From contig JAFMSR010000018.1 of NCBI GenBank assembly GCA_022818135.1, positions 39,425,951 through 39,489,950 on the forward strand: a stretch of 64,000 nucleotides of DNA, in the 5' to 3' direction. The notes beneath the pieces were generated by a model, which saw only the letters and a list, made by a program, of their open reading frames with translations, did no database searches and was not told the DNA's origin. The DNA comes from Saxidomus purpurata. Its lineage: Eukaryota; Mollusca; Bivalvia; Venerida; Veneridae. Below, one piece after another: positions 58,301 to 64,000 of the stretch (the first letter of the stretch is position 1; every line of letters starts with the position of its first letter). A program made the translations under genes and the position numbers.

Positions 58301-61300
58301 ACAGGTTCGTTTATTGTTGGAATCAAAGGCTGTGCTAGTCCTGTAACATTACACTTTTACTGATTCTTTAATTATAACACATTAAAATTTTTGAAATGCA
58401 AATACGAACATTGTAGACATTCAGCAGAATAAATTATTACTGAAATTATTATAGATAAAGCAAAATCATATATAGAGTATTTCTTAAGCAACCACGAGAG
58501 CAATAACATCAGCCACACGATGTAATGTGCTTAGACTATACTCTCGGTAATCACGGACGTATCCATTCGACTTATTTCAGTGATGAAAGACATTTTGTTT
58601 TTGTCCGCTGGAATATGAACAATATGTGTTGCAATTACAGTAAGGATGTCATACAGAAAACACTTACAACAAGATTATTAAAATTTGAGCTACGTTGACT
58701 AAAGTTGCAAAGTTAGTCTAGCAGCCGTTGTAATCATGCGATGATTCGCTGACACGACATAATTTTATCGTAACGAGTACATGACTATAGTATTGTGTAA
58801 TCCTGTTACAACATAGCTATTTTGTGATCATGATTCATGTATATATGGACACAACTGAACTGTGACATATCTGCCACCGTGGTTACGATACCATGAATTA
58901 CTGTTAAACTTTAATCGAGGCTGTCTTGAGAATTGAGTATAATAAACCACTCATAGGTCTGGCAAATCGACATTTTTGGATTGGCAGAAAATAATGAACC
59001 GTATTTCCATGAAAGTTGTCATAGAGGTTATTTGAAAAGAAATTTCACAAATGACGCTGTGTATACTCTGCAGATTTTGGGAATGAGAACGCACCGTGAC
59101 ATCATGTTCCACTATGTGAGTGACTTCGCACTTATTGCAATGTCATTTGTGAGAATTAGTTTACACAGAAAGACATATGAAGGCTTGAAATGAATGTTAA
59201 GTGAAGATATTAACTTTAATACTGTAGTCTGTTTGTGGTTTAGTCCACTTGCATGGATTAAGTCGGTAACTAGTCAAAAAGGGACCTTTATACAATGTGC
59301 AATGTACGAATGAACCAATAGTATATAATTTATGTAAGAATCCATCGTTTTCATTGGTAAGTAAATAAACACGTCGCATCCGATAATCTGCTAATCACAA
59401 ATATACTTTTCTTTCATTATTATTTAGCAACCGTATAACCGTACAACCAATAATAATTTCGGCATTCGTTAAAACAAGTAGTCTTCGAAGGACAACATAT
59501 TTGATTTTCTTTCCGCTATTTCTTCTATGCAATAAGTGGATGCCTTGCTATATATAACATATTTTACCAGAAAAACATCCATGAACATTTCATAATTCAG
59601 TGAAGGTCTCGTGTTGGCAAAGAATAATTTAGATAGATTATCGTCATAAAATGTATCGTTATCTAACGGTAAAAAGTTGTATGTTCTGGCACAATGTAAT
59701 TTTATTCAATTTTGTGCAAAAAGTACTAAAGTAAAACGACACAAATCACATAGAGTGACCACGCTTTTGTGCCAATAAATATTTCAGACGCGTAGATAAG
59801 ACAAATTTCTTGCGGAATGGAATAGGTGCCAAATATGGAATTCAATTTGATATACAGATGTTTCTTCTCAAAGATTAAATTGTTTGTTATTCAACAAACT
59901 GTCATGGAAGAGGATTTTGAAATCAAGGTGTTTGTAAATAAGTTTTACAAAACCACCATTTTTTCTCTGCATGTAGATTTCGATATATGAACTCAAACAA
60001 AACGTATAATTTTCGTTTTCGTCTGATCAGGTATAAACTCTTTTGCCGAATAAATAAGAGCACGAATTTAATTCATAGACATATTTATAAAAGAAAAACA
60101 AACAGGGAGAATTCTATAAATAAAACTTTTCGGTTCATAGCTATCACCCTGGTATTGCTGATCACCGTGTTCAAAATGTATCAATGATAAAAGATTTGAA
60201 AACATTTCAGAGGATTTTTGTCATTGGCATCGATATGTGCTAGAGAGCTAGACTACCTCTTTAAAACAGCACAGGGCATTTAGACAATGTAATAAGATGA
60301 ATTTATGTCTCTTATTTCCTGTATCATTACATGAAGTTAAATTGTACTTGATCAATGATTTCCGAAACCTATTCAAGACAACAAACGTTCATTGGTATCG
60401 GTCACAACGGTTTGTCGATTGCTAAATTGGCTTTTACCACTTATTCATTTGATATATGCAGGGTATCACACTTTCAGACTGATCTAATTGCTTCATTGCT
60501 GTTATAAGACAATTGTATTTGTTTTTTATTTAGGTCTGATAATATTAGCTGATATAAAGTCTGGTAAAAAAATAAACAAGCTTTATTTCGTAGATTTACA
60601 AACAGATTGCTTCTATTATTCTCGCCTGAGCGAAACGTGTCGTAGTTTTCCAAACTTTGAAAGCAGTGTTTAATCGCCTTCAGCAAAATTAAGCCAAGAC
60701 AAATGTGTTTGTATACAGTAAGTATTGCGATTTGACCATGTACATGAAAATTGTAAATGCATCAGGATGCCATATATTGTTGATATAATAACATGCAAGC
60801 TTGCATACACATTTGTTTATGTGTAAGAATAATATTTTATTTTTACTTTATGTAAAAGTTAATATTGTACACAATGTAAAGAGATATAGCAATATCCAAA
60901 CATTTTTCTTTTAAAATATTCCGCAATTTGTTTCAGAGAACTCTAAAATGGATAGAACATTTCTTTTATTGGTTTTAAATGTATGTCTTATGTACCAACA
61001 CTCACCACGCAAACAATATTAATATTTCAATACCATTCGTAAAACAGGTACTTGGTTGCTATTGAATTGTTCTTCCAGAAATTGCGTATCATTATTGGGT
61101 ACAATGTATATATTATTTGCATCTTCTCTCTGTACGAACAGATACTTTCATTACGCTCCAAGGAAATAATTGAAACAATAAACAAAACGATTATTGATCT
61201 CAATAAATATCTTCTTGTGGGCTGACCTGGATCATTTCTTTTAACCTAATCATTCGAAGTTGCATTTCAGTATACAGAAAAGTACTTTCTGTGATATTAT

Positions 61301-61854
61301 AGACAAGACAGCTTGCTTACACATCGGATCTGATAAGTCTTTATGAATGAAAATACAAATGGCTGTCCATACCACTCTTCACATAACTAAGCAGATGGGT
61401 AACGCTATTAACTATTATTCACAGTTTATTAAGACACTTTCAAGTGAAAAGTTTTCTGTTATTTTGGATCGATTTGTGATGGCGATTAAGTTAGTCGAAA
61501 AGCTAGTGATAAGTGAAATAGATTAAAGCAAATAGCATTTTTATCTTGTGACACAAAGAATAGCTGAAAAGTCGAAATGTTAAAAAATGGTACGTACTCA
61601 AGCATCACTTTTCATACCGTTTCATCACATCAGTGTTTTAGCAACATTTTATCCTGCTGTTATAAAAAGTGTGCAAATCAATAGAAGTATAGATTTGACA
61701 AGTTTGGTAAGTTACTATAGGGATAACACCTGTTCAAGTTTAGAAATTGAATACAAACGTTAAAAACGTAAAAAATGTTAACAAAGTAACAAAGCAGACA
61801 ATCGTATACATAAAATCATGAATAAAAGCTAAACCTTGACGAAAAAATACTATT
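58301..61854. other. No gene recognised
   Basis: 3.5 kb of AT-rich DNA. Plus frames at 58981-59193 (70 codons) and 59987-60187 (66 codons, basic, with a hydrophobic C-terminal segment) and frames on both strands at 60474-60686 have no recognised motifs. A 60-base stretch at 60350-60400 resembles 52415-52460 ('gatttc.gaaac.tat.ca.gacaac'), perhaps another old repeat. Confidence 0.4.
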
Positions 61855-61935
61855 CTGCCTCTTTGGTCGAGTGGTTACGGTTGCTGACTCGTAATCACAA
61901 GAGACTTGATTGCCATTAACTAGCACACATGTTGC
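61855..61935 (+). repeat. SINE-like tRNA-derived fragment
   Basis: 'tttggtcgagtggttacggt' followed by 'tgctgactcg' matches the head of the inverted SINE at 29.3 kb ('gtggtcgagtggttagag', 'ttgctgact'). The A box is intact; the B-box region ('gacttgattgcc') is degenerate. Body and tail are unclear. Confidence 0.45.
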
Positions 61936-64000
61936 GCAGTGCTTAAAAGTCACTGGCAATTTTATTTTATTAAATCACTGTCCTATAATTAAATACACGA
62001 GATAAAGTTTCCGAGCCATCATTAACATATCATATCAAAAGATTTGCTTTCTTTCTAGTGGGTTAAGAACCTAGATATCCTCTAAATAGACATTTGCGAT
62101 GTAAGACGGAGAGCATATGTGAACAACAGATTACGGACACTTTCAGGGAAGTGTCTCAAAAGTATATTGAATACGGTGTGAATACGAAGATTAACAAGGC
62201 AAAACATACATTGCGGTGCATATAAGCACATACACATAATCGGGATATTTTAGATTCTAATTAACAAACATTATTACTAATATGAATATCAATCGTCATC
62301 AGAGCTAATTACTAATTCTCTTAGTATTTTTGGCATTTTGTTCCTCATGAATTTATTGTATTATATATGATTTTCCCGAACAATTTCTAAAAGGGGTCTC
62401 TTTCTCTTGCGTCCACTGGACTGGTCTCTTGCTGGACCTTGTTTCGTCTCATCCGGATGACAATGCCGCCGCCAAAACATCTCGACGATCTAAAACGGGC
62501 CATTCACCCTGCTGTTGATTACCAAGGTTGTTGTCCTTTATCACAGCAGCGATTGATGCGCTAACGCACTGAGAAACACATTGAAATTGCAGGCGAAACA
62601 TTACTGATCATAGCAGTAACTAGTGCATGGAGTGCATTAAAAAGACAATGCTTCATAATGTACGCAATTTTACTTTTTTTATTAGTTTCTTCCGATTGTA
62701 ATTTAATTATGGCTATTTGCTTACACGTCCAAGTTCTAATGACAATCTGTCCCAAGCGCTCCATAGAATTATGGAAATCAGAGGAAAGTTTCTTTCCCCT
62801 TTGTTGTGTTATCCCGATATTGGTGTGTTCTGGTCAATAGTATGTCACTGGTTTGTTTTTGTTTTGCAATGCATCTTATTGATTATGCAATGTTTTATGT
62901 ACACTTTTACCGAAATAAATCTATCGTTCTATCTAATCTGTGTGTGCAAATGCTGTAAAGGCCCCTGGCCTGAGCAGATAACTGATGTATGTTACCTTTG
63001 ATGTCATTGATGACGTCGTTTCACCCATCAAAATGATGTCCATCAGTTTGGAATTATGCGTCAAATTGGCAATGATTTACAGTTTTCACATGAGTCCGTT
63101 CTGTAAGCAGACAAGATCTGTCCTAACCGATATCCTGTTATGACTCCTTATAATGCGGCACAGTTGCAACAACAACCTGGCCAAAAAAGAAGGAAGTGCT
63201 ACAGTTTGAGTTTGTATATAGCCCGTTATAGAATTAAGGTCGAACATGCCATATTACAGTAGCATCAGTTCTGTTTGGATGCAAAGATGGTGAAAGTATT
63301 CGCATCTCTTCGAAGAGGAAATAACATAATCATAATACGACAACTAATCACTCAATTGGTATACTTAATGACCACACTTAGGACTCAGTTTGATAACACG
63401 CATAATTTTATGTGCAGTAATACGAAGTATAAGAGGCAAAACTTTTCATTTGAATGTGACATGTACAATATGAAACCACGTGTAGATTGAAGAGTTTCGC
63501 TGCCAAATACAGAAATACATAAAACCATATTATTTTGTTTATGTCTTACAACAAGCATAAATTCGATTGTTTTGCAAATATCATTGATTTAATTAAGAAA
63601 GTAGACAGCAGTTTATTCTTGTCGATGATTTGTTACCACAAATATAGACACACGTATCTTTATCGCCTAAGAGCTGTCTAAATCAACAGTCATTTGTTTT
63701 GGTGAAACTGTTGCAGAATCAATAAATGTCTTTTTCATTGATCATATAAAATATTAAAGTTTTGAAACAAGAGTTTTAAACAGCCTTCGTTTTGGGAGGA
63801 ACAGCTTCTATTGGAACATATGTGCACATTTCGCCTCAGCCTAATTCTTTAACGAACTGTCGGAGCAAGAGCGACCATGGTGTACGTAATTCATTTGAGT
63901 ATTCTGGGCATAATTATATACATTGCAGCGAGAATGAGATTGATAAAGAAAGCAATTAGAGGAATGTTAAACATGCGATCCTAGATTGATTCATTGAATT
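61936..64000. other. No gene recognised
   Basis: AT-rich DNA, slightly less so at 62390-62520. Frames of 60-94 codons at 62561-63001 overlap on both strands, and one at 63275-63490 (71 codons) has no motif. None is supported. Confidence 0.4.

Noticed and set aside
59987..60187. 66-codon basic frame with hydrophobic end as a small membrane protein
   Set aside because: Composition follows local AT-richness. No conserved copy or promoter evidence.
62390..63000. Possible retroelement or gene remnant in the less AT-rich patch
   Set aside because: Six-frame reading gave only short overlapping frames with no reverse transcriptase, integrase or other known motif.

Overview
This window looks like AT-rich intergenic or intronic DNA from an animal nuclear genome, most probably a bivalve mollusc. 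The assignment rests on the repeats, compared from memory only. They include tandem 'core' repeats flanked by a 5' leader and a 3' hairpin, of the pearl type described from oysters. They also include tandem repeats rich in 'aaggtcaaggtca' and 'ccgtccgt', and tRNA-derived SINE-like pieces. I found no intact protein-coding gene, rRNA, functional tRNA, operon or CRISPR array. Nearly all long open frames are accidental or lie inside repeats. What the window does contain is a dense mobile-element landscape, together with remnants of a duplicated locus. Layout: 0.5-8.8 kb is an old tandem segmental duplication (about 0.49-4.99 and 5.15-8.83 kb). Different elements later entered each unit: a 943-bp element in unit 1, and a 711-bp long-TIR element plus a 50-bp repeat fragment in unit 2. 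Diverged pieces of the same unit recur at 14.5-15.06 kb and, inverted, at 29.6-29.9 kb. Three of the copies (not unit 1) keep a short exon-like reading frame (core 'SLALSQE'). From 10 to 37 kb there are scattered copies of several dispersed families, two molluscan-type tandem-repeat elements or fragments (10.0 and 30.0 kb), SINE-like pieces at 23.8, 25.6 and 29.3 kb, and a 117-bp near-perfect palindrome at 35.8 kb. The clearest biological unit is at 38,214-40,834: a 2.6-kb DNA transposon with 37-bp terminal inverted repeats, a candidate ATAT target duplication, many subterminal copies of 'ggtaaaaggt', and a decayed DDE-type transposase on the minus strand. Its D, D and E landmarks are still readable. 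From 41.9 to 58.3 kb there is a nested cluster: 12 copies or fragments across the window of a (CA)n-core repeat (called R1 here), at least five copies of a TTAA-flanked MITE (family M), two further TTAA-flanked MITE families (G and K), and two tandem-core elements at 49.0 and 55.8 kb. The last 5.7 kb has little recognisable structure. One caution about the data: several R1 copies, including the 288-base poly(A) at 41,975, look like 'homopolymer-smeared' versions of the normal R1 sequence, which points to a sequencing or consensus artefact.
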